NCBI GenBank assembly: GCA_937949455.1
Contig: CALEDU010000225.1
Coordinates: 1 to 7,807 of the forward strand
Length of the DNA: 7,807 nt
Source of the DNA: an uncultured Tepidimonas sp.
GTDB taxonomy: Bacteria; Pseudomonadota; Gammaproteobacteria; Burkholderiales; Burkholderiaceae_C
Direction: 5' to 3'
Part shown: positions 1-7,073 of the stretch, one piece after another
How the letters are laid out: the number at the start of each line of letters is the position of its first letter
How positions within the stretch are numbered: the first letter of the stretch is position 1
Notes under the pieces: generated by a model
Database searches by the model: none
The model's input: only the letters and a program-made list of their open reading frames with translations
What the model was told of the DNA's origin: nothing
Position numbers and translations under genes: made by a program

Positions 1-841
1 CCACGGCCTTGCCCATGTGCGAGCGCAGCGCACGCAGCAGATCGCCCGTGTCCCGCTGTGCTTGCGCAAGCGTGGTGACACGGCCATGCCCCGGCACCAC
101 CACACGGGGCCGCAAAGCCTCCAGCGCCTCGAAGGTGGCCAGCCACGGTAAGCTGCGGCTGACCGCATGCATGCCGAGCACCCGATCGACGTAGACCACA
201 TCACCCGTGAAAATCACCCCTGACTGGGGCAGCCAGACCATGCTGTCGCCCGGTGTGTGACCGCCACCCCGGTGGATCAGGTGCACCGCTACCCCGCCCA
301 GGTCCAGCCGGGTGTCCGGCTCGGTCAGCCAGCGGGTGGGCAGCACCAGTTCGGTGCCATCGAGCTTGTCTTTCAGCACGGGTGCCAACGTGCGCAGATG
401 CTCGGGGCCGCGTGCCAGCATGTCGGCACGAGCGTTGATGTGGGCGATGATCTCGGCGCCGCGGTCGCGGAAATAGCCATTGCCTAGCCAGCGGTGATCC
501 TGACCGCCAGTGTTGATGACCCAGCGGATGGGCTGCGGCGTGACGCGGCGCGCGGCTTGCTCGATGCGTTGTGCTGTCAGCCGGGTGGCCCCGCTGTCGA
601 TGAGCAGCGCTCCCTGGGGCGTGACCACCAACCCGAGGTTGGCGTTGAGGGCCTCGTTTTCGTAGGTACGGCCCTCGATATCGCCGACATAGGCGTACAC
701 CCCGGGGGCCACGGGCTCGAAGACGATTTCCAGCGCCTGGGCCGCGCGTCCCGTCAATGCCAGGGTCAACCCCAAAACGAGCGCGGAGCCTAGCTGCGCG
801 AGCGCGAGCAGCCGTTTGTGGATGTCTAGGCGAAGCTGCAC
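1..841 (-). CDS. Exported MBL-fold metallohydrolase-like protein, 3' end outside window
   Basis: 280 residues are visible and the C-terminus lies beyond the left edge. I chose the GTG at 839-841 because a GGAGAG stands just upstream and it gives a clean signal peptide: a charged start (LDIHKR), a hydrophobic stretch at residues 11-30, and an AQA cleavage site at 34-36. The mature protein is therefore probably periplasmic. The MBL fold shows as the NLGLVVTPQGALLIDSG strand pair (68-84), GGGHTPGD with H195, the TGD motif with D214, and PGHG with H252. The metal motif HxHxDH is changed: it reads TGGQDH at 111-116, so D115 and H116 remain while the first two histidines are Thr and Gly. From memory, related betaproteobacterial proteins share this NTGGQDHRWLGN motif, which would make it a family trait; I could not check this. 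Substrate and activity are unknown. The gene lies 103 bases downstream of ssb on the same strand. Confidence 0.85.
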   Translation of the reverse strand, partial: MQLRLDIHKRLLALAQLGSALVLGLTLALTGRAAQALEIVFEPVAPGVYAYVGDIEGRTYENEALNANLGLVVTPQGALLIDSGATRLTAQRIEQAARRVTPQPIRWVINTGGQDHRWLGNGYFRDRGAEIIAHINARADMLARGPEHLRTLAPVLKDKLDGTELVLPTRWLTEPDTRLDLGGVAVHLIHRGGGHTPGDSMVWLPQSGVIFTGDVVYVDRVLGMHAVSRSLPWLATFEALEALRPRVVVPGHGRVTTLAQAQRDTGDLLRALRSHMGKAV

Positions 842-944
842 TCCAACTCTCCAGGTGTCATTGGGCGAGACGGGCCATCCGCAGGCGCGAGATGGCGACT
901 CGGGCATGGGGCCTCGTTCGGCCAAGCTTGGCCCCCGTGGGGCC
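842..944 (-). terminator. Inverted-repeat-rich gap between ssb and the MBL gene; possible terminator
   Basis: Directly abutting the ssb stop is a hairpin with a 6-bp stem: GGCCCC at 930-935, loop CGT, GGGGCC at 939-944. Overlapping it is the perfect 14-base palindrome GGCCAAGCTTGGCC at 920-933. A third pairing is possible between GGGGCC at 908-913 and GGCCCC at 930-935, so the folds compete. TGGGGCCTC occurs twice (907-915 and 938-946). No T-run follows any stem on the minus strand, so this is not a classical intrinsic terminator. It could attenuate or terminate transcription after ssb, or simply protect the 3' end of the message. Confidence 0.3.
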
Positions 945-1436
945 TCAGAACGGAATGTCGTCATCCATGTCTTCGAAGCCGCTGGCCGCCGGCGCAGGGC
1001 TTGTCTGAGGCGCGGGGCGGCTGCTCGGTCCGGCGGCGCTGCGCGCCGGAGCCGCCGCACGCGCTGCGGAGCCGCCGTCTTCGGACGGCGTGCCCATGCC
1101 CTCGCGGCTGCCCAGCAGTTGCAGTTCGGTGGCGATGATGTCCACCGTGTTGCGCTCGATGCCGTCCTGCCCTGTGTACTTGCCGTATTTCAGCCGGCCT
1201 TCGACATAGACGGGCCGGCCTTTTTTCAGGTATTCGCCGGCGATCTCGGCCAGCCGGTCGTAGAAGGTGACGCGGTGCCACTGGGTGTCTTCGACCAGCT
1301 CGCCCGAGTTGCGATCCTTGCGCCGACTGGAGGTGGCGATGCTCACGTTGGCCACGGGTTGGCCAGACGGCAGATAGCGGATTTCGGGATCTCGGCCGCA
1401 GTTGCCGACCAGGATGACTTTGTTGACCGATGCCAT
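945..1436 (-). CDS. ssb: Single-stranded DNA-binding protein
   Basis: A 163-residue Ssb, the usual length for betaproteobacteria. It coats single-stranded DNA as a tetramer during replication, recombination and repair. The OB fold occupies about residues 1-110, beginning MASVNKVILVGNCGRDPE, with the conserved TQWHRVTFYDRLAEIAGEYLKKG block (51-73) and VYVEGRLKYGKYTGQDG (76-92). A disordered Ala/Pro/Ser linker (about 115-150) leads to the acidic tip DMDDDIPF (156-163), which binds partner proteins such as exonuclease I, RecO and PriA in studied Ssbs. The ATG at 1434-1436 is chosen because the protein starts exactly as family members do and GAGGA lies about 8 bases upstream; the frame stays open further upstream but the extra residues match nothing. 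An AGGA/TCCT pair just before the start could weakly mask the ribosome site. A poor promoter candidate (TTGGGG and TGCAAT, 18 bases apart) lies at 1462-1491. Confidence 0.97.
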   Translation of the reverse strand: MASVNKVILVGNCGRDPEIRYLPSGQPVANVSIATSSRRKDRNSGELVEDTQWHRVTFYDRLAEIAGEYLKKGRPVYVEGRLKYGKYTGQDGIERNTVDIIATELQLLGSREGMGTPSEDGGSAARAAAPARSAAGPSSRPAPQTSPAPAASGFEDMDDDIPF

Positions 1437-1477
1437 AGGAGGTGTCCTCGTGGTGGGGCGGATTGCACGGATGGGAT

Positions 1478-1494
1478 CGATTGTGCCCCAATCG
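1478..1494 (-). repeat. Short inverted repeat in the MFS-ssb gap
   Basis: A perfect 6-bp stem, CGATTG at 1478-1483 and CAATCG at 1489-1494, with a 5-base loop. It sits between the MFS stop and the ssb start. No T-run follows on the minus strand, so termination is doubtful. It may be an operator-like dyad or chance. Confidence 0.3.
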
Positions 1495-1507
1495 CTTCGA
1501 TGCTCCC

Positions 1508-1525
1508 ATCCCCTGGGTGGGGGAT
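1508..1525 (-). repeat. G/C-rich inverted repeat just after the MFS gene
   Basis: ATCCCC at 1508-1513 pairs with GGGGAT at 1520-1525 around a 6-base loop, nine bases beyond the MFS stop codon. Its position fits a 3'-end hairpin of the MFS message, but it lacks a U-tract, so any terminator role is weakly supported. Confidence 0.3.
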
Positions 1526-1533
1526 AGGGGCCG

Positions 1534-2763
1534 TCAGGTTGGCGGCAGCGCCGAGGCAGTGGACGCGGGTGGGCGCAGCCCCCAGCTGAGCAGCAGCCAC
1601 AGCACGCACAGCGCCGCACCCAGGCCAAAGACACCCGCCGCCCCGCTGTGGCGCATCAGCCAGCCACCCAGCGCACCGCCCGCAAACAGCCCCAGCGACT
1701 GTAGCGTGTTGTAAACCCCCAGCGCGGCCCCCCGCGCATGTGCCGGTGCCAGCCGCGACACCAAGCTGGGCTGGCTGGCTTCCAAGGTGTTGAAGCCCAA
1801 AAAGAATACCAGCAGCCACATACCAGTGACGAGCACGCTGCTGGCTGCGTGGCTGGCGGTCCATGCCAGCCCGACTTGGGCGAGCACCAGCAGACCGATG
1901 GCGCTGCGCAGCACCGCACCCAGGTGGCCGCGCCGTTCCAGCCGGAACAGCAGCCCGCCCATGATCAAAAACGACGCCAGCAGCGCGGGCAAATAGATTT
2001 GCCAATGGTGCGCCTTGTCGATCCCGGCACCCACCAGCAGGCCAGGCACGGCCATCCACATCGCCATTTGCACCGTGTGCAGGGTCAACACCCCCACATC
2101 CAGCCGCAGCAAGTCGGCGTGGCGCAGCACCGCGCGCAGTCCACCGGGTGTGGGCGCGGTGAGTCGGGCGGGCTCAGCCGGCACCACCCATACCACGACC
2201 GCCATACCAGCCAGGGTCAGCCCCCCTGTGAGCCAGAACAAGCCCCCCAGTCCAATCGCCGCAGCCAGGGGTGGGGCGGCAACCAGCGACAGGGCAAACA
2301 CCAGCGCGATACTCACCCCCACCAGGGCCATGGCCTTGGTGCGCACGGCATCGCGCGTCAGGTCGGCCAGCAGCGCGGTGACGGCGGCCGATATCGCGCC
2401 CGCGCCTTGCAGCGCCCGGGCCAGGGTCAGCATGTCCAGCGTCGTGGCGGCTGCCGCCAGCATGCTGCCCAAGGCAAACAGGCCCAACCCTCCCAGGATG
2501 ACGCGTTTGCGGCCCCAACGGTCCGACGCCAGCCCCAACGGAATTTGCAGCAGTGCCTGCGCCAGGCCGTATATGCCCATGGCCAGTCCGACACGTGCCG
2601 GGTCGTCGCCTCCGGGCAGGCGGGCCGCCTCCAGCGCAAAGACCGGCAGCACCAGAAACAGCCCCAACATGCGCAGCGCAAAAATGCCCGCGAGCGCCAA
2701 ACTCGCTCGGCGCTCGCTCGGCCACATGCGATCGGGGGGGGAAGGCGAAGGCGCGGAATCCAC
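1534..2763 (-). CDS. YajR-like MFS transporter
   Basis: A 409-residue Major Facilitator Superfamily inner-membrane transporter with about 12 hydrophobic segments. It resembles E. coli YajR as I recall it: SERRASLALAGIFALRMLG near the start, GIYGLAQALLQIPLGL, motif A as GLASDRWGRKR (77-87), RALQGAGAISAAV (116-128), and RTKAMALVGVS (141-151). YajR is a proposed drug or solute exporter with a cytoplasmic C-terminal YAM domain (about 454 residues in all). This protein stops after TM12 with a short Ala/Ser/Pro tail, so the YAM domain is absent. The substrate cannot be told. The start is uncertain: the GTG at 2761-2763 keeps the frame longest but has no clear ribosome site, and an ATG at 2725-2727 (residue 13) would give MWPSERRAS, a start closer to YajR. 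A run of eight G (2734-2741) lies between the two. It sits 53 bases downstream of the chemoreceptor gene and 97 bases upstream of ssb. MFS next to ssb is, as I recall, a familiar betaproteobacterial order. Confidence 0.9.
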   Translation of the reverse strand: MDSAPSPSPPDRMWPSERRASLALAGIFALRMLGLFLVLPVFALEAARLPGGDDPARVGLAMGIYGLAQALLQIPLGLASDRWGRKRVILGGLGLFALGSMLAAAATTLDMLTLARALQGAGAISAAVTALLADLTRDAVRTKAMALVGVSIALVFALSLVAAPPLAAAIGLGGLFWLTGGLTLAGMAVVVWVVPAEPARLTAPTPGGLRAVLRHADLLRLDVGVLTLHTVQMAMWMAVPGLLVGAGIDKAHHWQIYLPALLASFLIMGGLLFRLERRGHLGAVLRSAIGLLVLAQVGLAWTASHAASSVLVTGMWLLVFFLGFNTLEASQPSLVSRLAPAHARGAALGVYNTLQSLGLFAGGALGGWLMRHSGAAGVFGLGAALCVLWLLLSWGLRPPASTASALPPT

Positions 2764-2816
2764 GTTGGCAGGGCGGGCAGCGACGGGTCAACAAAGCCCG
2801 CAATTGTGCCGCATCG

Positions 2817-5194
2817 TCAGTCGTCCAGCGCCGACGATGCGGGCTGACCATCGACGGACTCGGCGCGCAGGGCGCTGCGATAGGCACCACAGCCCAGTAC
2901 CAGTCCGTTGTTCAGCGGCACCACATAGGACGACTTGGCGCGCACCTGGCCGGTGACGGGGTTGACGATGTTGTACTCGACCCAGCCGCCGCCCTGCGCA
3001 GCGCGGTGGCGTACGCTGGCAAGGAAGGCCTCGGCGTCGATCCCCGGGGCGTCGTGCACACGAGTGCCCACCTTGGCGCGATCCAGGCCCATGACACGGT
3101 AGGTACCGGCCTCATCGAGCACGAAGATATACAGGTCTCGATCGACGAAGGGGCCGTTTTTGTCGTGGAAATCTTCGGCGGCACGCTCGTAGCCGACGGC
3201 GCGAATGTGCGCCAGCGCCTTGTGCACCAGCTCATAAGCTTCGTCGGCTGTGCCCTGGCGCAGCTTCATGTGGTGCACCGCCTCGTCCAGATCGCGCGTG
3301 CGCTCCATCAGGCGGTTGGCGCGGTGCGTGGTGCGCTCCACCATGGCGGAGTTCTCGTAAGTCACCTTGTCCAGGTCGCCCACCGCGGCCACCACCACTG
3401 CCAGCGCCGTGCTTTGCTGCCGACTGGCATCGGCCATCTCGCCGATGCGCGCGGCAATGTCTCGGATGCCACGCACCAGCACATCCATCGCCTCGTTGAC
3501 CGAGCGGATTTCCTGCACCGTGCCCTGCACGCGCTCGGCCGACTCAGCGATCAGTTGGCGCACCTCGTTGGCGGCCTCCTGGCTGCGCTGGGCCAGCCGG
3601 CGCACCTCGGCCGCCACCACGGCAAAGCCCCGGCCAGCCTGCCAGCGCGCGCAGCCTCCACTGCGGCGTTGAGCGCCAAAATGTTGGTTTGGAACGCGAT
3701 GCCGTCGATGGTGCCGATGATTTCGGTCATGCGCTGCGAGGTGGCCTGTAACGAGCCCAAGCCACCGACGGTGTGCTGCATCAATTCGCTCGCGCGCTCG
3801 GTCTCACGGTTGAGCTCCCCAGTCAAATGCCGGATGTCCTGCGCGCTGTCGGCGTTGGTCTGTACCGTTTCGGCCACCGCACGCACGTTGCTGGTGGCCT
3901 GCTCCAGACTGGCCGCTTGCGATTGTGTGCGGTCGGCCAGTTGCTGGCTGTCTTGCACCAGTTGCAGGCCCACATGGCCCAGCACGGCCGCAGCGCTGCG
4001 CACGTCGGCGACCAGTTCGGACAGCGCCTGCAGCATGTGGCGCAGACGCAGGCTCATGTCAGCCATCTCGTCGCGGCCGGGCAACACCGCGTCGCTGGTC
4101 AAATCGCCCTCGGCGGCGCGGTCGATGGCCTCGTTCAGGTGCGCCAGACCGCCTATGGTCGCGCGATAAAAAGCCACTGTGCCATAGCTCAGCAGCAGCA
4201 GCACCAGCGTGCAGCCGGCGGCAACGATCACGCTTTCGCGCTGCAGTTGGGCACCGCGCCGGGCCCAGTCGGCGTCAAGGCTGTCCGTCAGTTCGCGCTC
4301 CAGCGCAACCTGCGCATCGATGGCACGGGTGGCCAGCGCATAAAACTCCAGTTTGTCCACGGTCATGGCCGCTGTCTTCAGGTGCGCGGCGGTGCTGCGC
4401 ACCAGCTCGTCCGTGGCGCTGCGGAAGGGGCCCCAGCCGGCAGGGACAGCGGCACCGCGGCGCTGCAGCGCATCCGCCCGCTCCTGCAGGGCCGGCAGCA
4501 GAGCCTCGATTTGGTCGGCTGCCGCCGCCTGTCGCACCATGTTGGAGATGGTGACGGCGTCGGTCATCGCGTCCGGGTGCGCCAGCATCGCGGTGGCGCG
4601 GCCGCGCAGCTGGCTGGCCAGCTCACGCACCGGGGGCAAACCCTCGAAGGCCAGCGCAGCCCGGTGAGCCGTCAGGGCGTCGGCGTCGCGTTGCACGCCT
4701 GCGGCGTCGCCGATCCAGCCGCTCAGGCGTTGCAGCCGGGCCAGGGCCTGCGTGGCATCGGCATGGCGCACGGACGGGGTGCGCTGGCTGTCCTTGAGCA
4801 AGGCGTCCAGTTGCTCGCGCAGGGGGTCCCACAGGCCGCCCGTGTTCCATTCTGGATGGTTTTGCAGCCGTTCATGGACCACCCGCAATCCGTCTGCGGC
4901 TCGCTGTGCGGCTTGATCCTGAACGCTTTTCAGCGAAGCTTCGCCGGCCGCCGTGACATCGGCGGCGTCGCGCCAGTCTTGCAGTGCATGAGTCAGACCT
5001 TGCAGTGCGCGCATGGCGGCCAGGCCATTGCGGGCCTCTTCGGTGGTTTGCAGGGCCCGCCAGTTGTCGGCCATCAACAAAAAGGCCACGATCAGCATCG
5101 GCACTGCGGCAATCGCGGCCATGCCAATCATCTTGCTGGGCATGGACATCCGCCGCAGCAGTGCCACTGCGGGGGTGAAGATGTGGCTGCGCAT
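2817..5194 (-). pseudogene. Methyl-accepting chemotaxis protein with C-terminal Cache domain, frameshifted
   Basis: A chemoreceptor gene in two frames. The 5' part (5194 to about 3641) encodes TM1 at about residues 21-41, a helix-rich periplasmic sensor region (about 44-320), TM2 (about 322-343), a HAMP domain (about 344-396), and the signalling helix up to the tip FQTNILALNAAVEAARAG (501-518). It then runs into 29 unrelated residues and stops at 3551. The 3' part continues in the other frame with RGFAVVAAEVRRLAQRS and ends at 2817. Adding one G between 3641 and 3640 gives ARAGEAGRGFAVVAAEV, the family consensus, and a 792-residue protein. After the signalling domain comes a Cache-like module (about 2871-3251) containing GPFVDRDLYIFVLDEAG, GGWVEYNIVNPVTG and SYVVPLNNGLVLGCGAY. 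No CheR/CheB-binding pentapeptide ends the protein. The periplasmic domain could be HBM- or NIT-like; I cannot decide. Both halves keep clean reading frames, so the break is recent or a sequencing error. The ATG at 5192-5194 lacks a clear ribosome site. It begins 37 bases after rpe. Confidence 0.9.
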
Positions 5195-5231
5195 GACGTC
5201 GAGTATCGGTCAGAATAAGACCGGGAGTGCT

Positions 5232-5909
5232 TTACGCCAGCGCTGCGCGCATCTGATCGATGACGGCTTTGTAGTCGGGTTTGCCGAATATGGCGCTGCC
5301 AGCGACAAAGGTATCGGCACCCGCGTCGGCCACGCGGCGGATGTTGTCGGCCTTGATGCCGCCGTCCACCTCCAGCCGGATGTCCTTGCCGCAGGCCTCG
5401 ATGCGGCGGCGCGCCTGCTCCACCTTGCGCAGCGCGCTGTCGATGAAGGACTGGCCACCAAAACCTGGGTTGACGCTCATGATCAGGATCAGGTCGAGCT
5501 CGTCGATGACCCAGTCCAGCACATCCAGCGGTGTAGCCGGGTTGAACACCAGCCCGACCTGGCAGCCGCGCGCCTTGATGGACTGGATGCTGCGGTGCAC
5601 ATGCGTGCTGGCATCGGGGTGAAAACTCACCAGATCGGCCCCTGCGTCCATGAAGGCGTTGGCCAGCGCGTCCACCGGTTGGATCATCAGATGCACGTCG
5701 ATGGGCACACGCTGCCCGTCCGCGCTGCGGGCGTGCGGGCGCAGGGCCTGGCACACCATCGGGCCAACCGTCAGGTTGGGGACATAGTGGTTGTCCATGA
5801 CGTCGAAGTGGATCCAGTCCGCCCCAGCGTCGATGACGGCGCGCACCTCTTCGCCCAGGCGGGCGAAGTCGGCGGACAAAATGGATGGCGCAATGCGATA
5901 ACGGTTCAT
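5232..5909 (-). CDS. rpe: Ribulose-phosphate 3-epimerase
   Basis: A 225-residue TIM-barrel enzyme, the normal family length. It interconverts D-ribulose 5-phosphate and D-xylulose 5-phosphate in the cytosolic pentose phosphate and Calvin pathways. Catalytic and metal residues are in place: S9 in APSILSAD, H34/D36/M38 in [13 protein letters not shown]73 and M75 in DVHLM, M144 in [12 protein letters not shown], and D182 in LEVDGG; phosphate binding is by GSAIF (204-208). The ATG at 5907-5909 is chosen because [19 protein letters not shown] aligns with the start of E. coli Rpe. The frame is open far upstream, but that is antisense to thiL. No good Shine-Dalgarno is seen; the leader is C/A-rich (CACTCCC). 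In many betaproteobacteria rpe is followed by gph and trpE (recalled); here it is followed by the chemoreceptor gene. Confidence 0.97.
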   Translation of the reverse strand: MNRYRIAPSILSADFARLGEEVRAVIDAGADWIHFDVMDNHYVPNLTVGPMVCQALRPHARSADGQRVPIDVHLMIQPVDALANAFMDAGADLVSFHPDASTHVHRSIQSIKARGCQVGLVFNPATPLDVLDWVIDELDLILIMSVNPGFGGQSFIDSALRKVEQARRRIEACGKDIRLEVDGGIKADNIRRVADAGADTFVAGSAIFGKPDYKAVIDQMRAALA

Positions 5910-6038
5910 GGGAGTGCTTGTGTAGGTGGAGGGATGGCTGAGGACAAGACGCACAGGACGCCAGACAGCCCCGCTATATTGTGGCGCGTTTTCCTCCCCT
6001 GTGCCGTCCGTTTTTTTCCGTTCCCCCCTCGATGCACC
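5910..6038. promoter_or_regulatory. Divergent rpe/thiL promoter region
   Basis: The 129 bases between the two divergent starts must hold both promoters if neither gene is read from further away. A TATATT at 5975-5980 is a fair -10 element for thiL, but no TTGACA-like box lies 16-18 bases before it. Its complement gives only a poor -10 toward rpe. A pyrimidine-rich stretch with T7 and C6 runs (about 6011-6030) precedes the thiL start, and there is no clear ribosome site for either gene. I see no riboswitch-like structure here; in particular nothing resembling a TPP (THI-box) core. Confidence 0.4.
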
Positions 6039-7073
6039 ATGGGTGAATTCGATCTGATCCGAAACCATTTCTGGCGCGCCACATCCGCGCGGCCCGATGG
6101 CAGTGGCGTGAGGCTGGGCAATGGAGATGATTGCGCGTTGCTGGCACCAGCGCCGGGCATGGTGCTGGCGGTCTCCACCGACATGCTGGTGGCCGGGCGG
6201 CACTTTTGGCCGGATGTGGACCCCGAGGCGCTGGGGCACAAGGCGCTGGCGGTCAATCTGAGTGATCTGGCCGCCATGGGCGCGCGTCCGCTGGCCTTCA
6301 CGCTGGCCTTGGCGCTGCCGCAGGCCGATCCGGCCTGGCTGGCTGCGCTGGCGCGTGGCCTGTTCGCGCTGGCCGATGCGCACGGTTGCCCGCTGGTCGG
6401 CGGCGACACCACGGCCGGCCCCCTCAACCTGTGCCTGACCGTGTTTGGCGAGGTGCCGGCACAACAGGCCAGTCGGCGCGATGCCGCCCGGGTCGGCGAC
6501 GACATTTGGGTCAGCGGCACACTGGGCGACGCGCGGCTGGGCCTGGCGGTGTTGCTGGGCGAGCGCCCGGCCCCCGCCGGTGCCGACCATGCGCGCGCTC
6601 GGCTGGAGCGGCCCACGCCTCGGGTGGCGCTGGGCTTGGCGTTGCGCGGCCTCATCCATGCCGCGGCAGATGTCAGCGACGGCCTGTTGAGCGACCTGGG
6701 GCACATCCTGGCCGCCTCTGGTGTGGCCGCGCGGCTGGATGTGCAAACCCTGCTCGGCTCGGGCGCGGTGCACCCGGTGGTGCGCGCCTTGCCTCTGGCC
6801 GAGGCGCTGCGCTGCGTGCTGGCCGGGGGCGACGACTACGAGCTGGTCTTCACCGCCTCGCCCGAGCAGCGCGCGGCCGTGCAGCGCGCGGCCGAACAAG
6901 CGGCCACTCCGGTGACGCGCATCGGTCAGATCGTGGCTGGGCCGCCCGCCACCCACGCACTGGCCCCAGGGGTTGCGCGCGTGCACCTGTGCGATGCCCA
7001 GGGGCAGCTGTACCCGCTGCCGCCCGGCGTGGCATTGGGGGGATACGACCATTTCGCTACCATGCCGGTATGA
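6039..7073 (+). CDS. thiL: Thiamine-monophosphate kinase
   Basis: A 344-residue ThiL (E. coli about 325). It phosphorylates thiamine monophosphate to thiamine diphosphate with ATP, the last step of cofactor synthesis, in the cytosol. It belongs to the PurM/SelD-like ATP-grasp-independent kinase fold. Key motifs are present: [11 protein letters not shown] at the start, GNGDDCALL (27-35) and [11 protein letters not shown] (46-56) for Mg-[19 protein letters not shown] (67-82), VGGDTT (120-125), [11 protein letters not shown] (158-168), [10 protein letters not shown] (211-220), and [10 protein letters not shown] (263-272). The ATG at 6039-6041 is chosen by the conserved N-terminus; the frame is open far upstream but only antisense to rpe and the chemoreceptor. 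No good ribosome site is visible. It ends in ATGA shared with the Nudix gene, so the two are very likely translationally coupled. In related genomes thiL is often next to pgpA (recalled), which is not seen here. Confidence 0.97.
   Translation: MGEFDLIRNHFWRATSARPDGSGVRLGNGDDCALLAPAPGMVLAVSTDMLVAGRHFWPDVDPEALGHKALAVNLSDLAAMGARPLAFTLALALPQADPAWLAALARGLFALADAHGCPLVGGDTTAGPLNLCLTVFGEVPAQQASRRDAARVGDDIWVSGTLGDARLGLAVLLGERPAPAGADHARARLERPTPRVALGLALRGLIHAAADVSDGLLSDLGHILAASGVAARLDVQTLLGSGAVHPVVRALPLAEALRCVLAGGDDYELVFTASPEQRAAVQRAAEQAATPVTRIGQIVAGPPATHALAPGVARVHLCDAQGQLYPLPPGVALGGYDHFATMPV

Noticed and set aside
1437..1634. A longer Ssb starting at 1634
   Set aside because: It would overlap the MFS gene end and add a Cys/Arg/Pro-rich stretch without family match, while MASVNKVILVGN with a ribosome site is the standard start.
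3636..3646. Programmed -1 ribosomal frameshifting joining the chemoreceptor halves
   Set aside because: There is no X XXY YYZ slippery heptamer at the junction, and chemoreceptors are not known to use recoding. A missing base explains it more simply.
1738..5218. Long plus-strand open frames (1738-2847, 2553-4169, 3773-5218)
   Set aside because: They lie antisense to the MFS and chemoreceptor genes, have low-complexity His/Gln/Ala/Arg-rich translations and no known motifs. They are shadow frames expected in GC-rich DNA.
5199..5235. A flagellar sigma-28 promoter for the chemoreceptor (TAAAG and CCGATA on the minus strand)
   Set aside because: The two elements are about 20 bases apart instead of about 15, and the TAAA overlaps the rpe stop codon.
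5013..6038. An N-terminal extension making thiL a 686-residue fusion
   Set aside because: The extension is antisense to rpe and the chemoreceptor start and resembles nothing. ThiL begins normally at MGEFDLI (6039).
5910..6038. A TPP riboswitch before thiL
   Set aside because: No THI-box core such as CTGAGA is seen in the plus-strand leader, and the leader is short and pyrimidine-rich.
5910..7052. An N-terminal extension of Rpe across the thiL region
   Set aside because: The extra residues are antisense to thiL, and the conserved Rpe start is at 5909.
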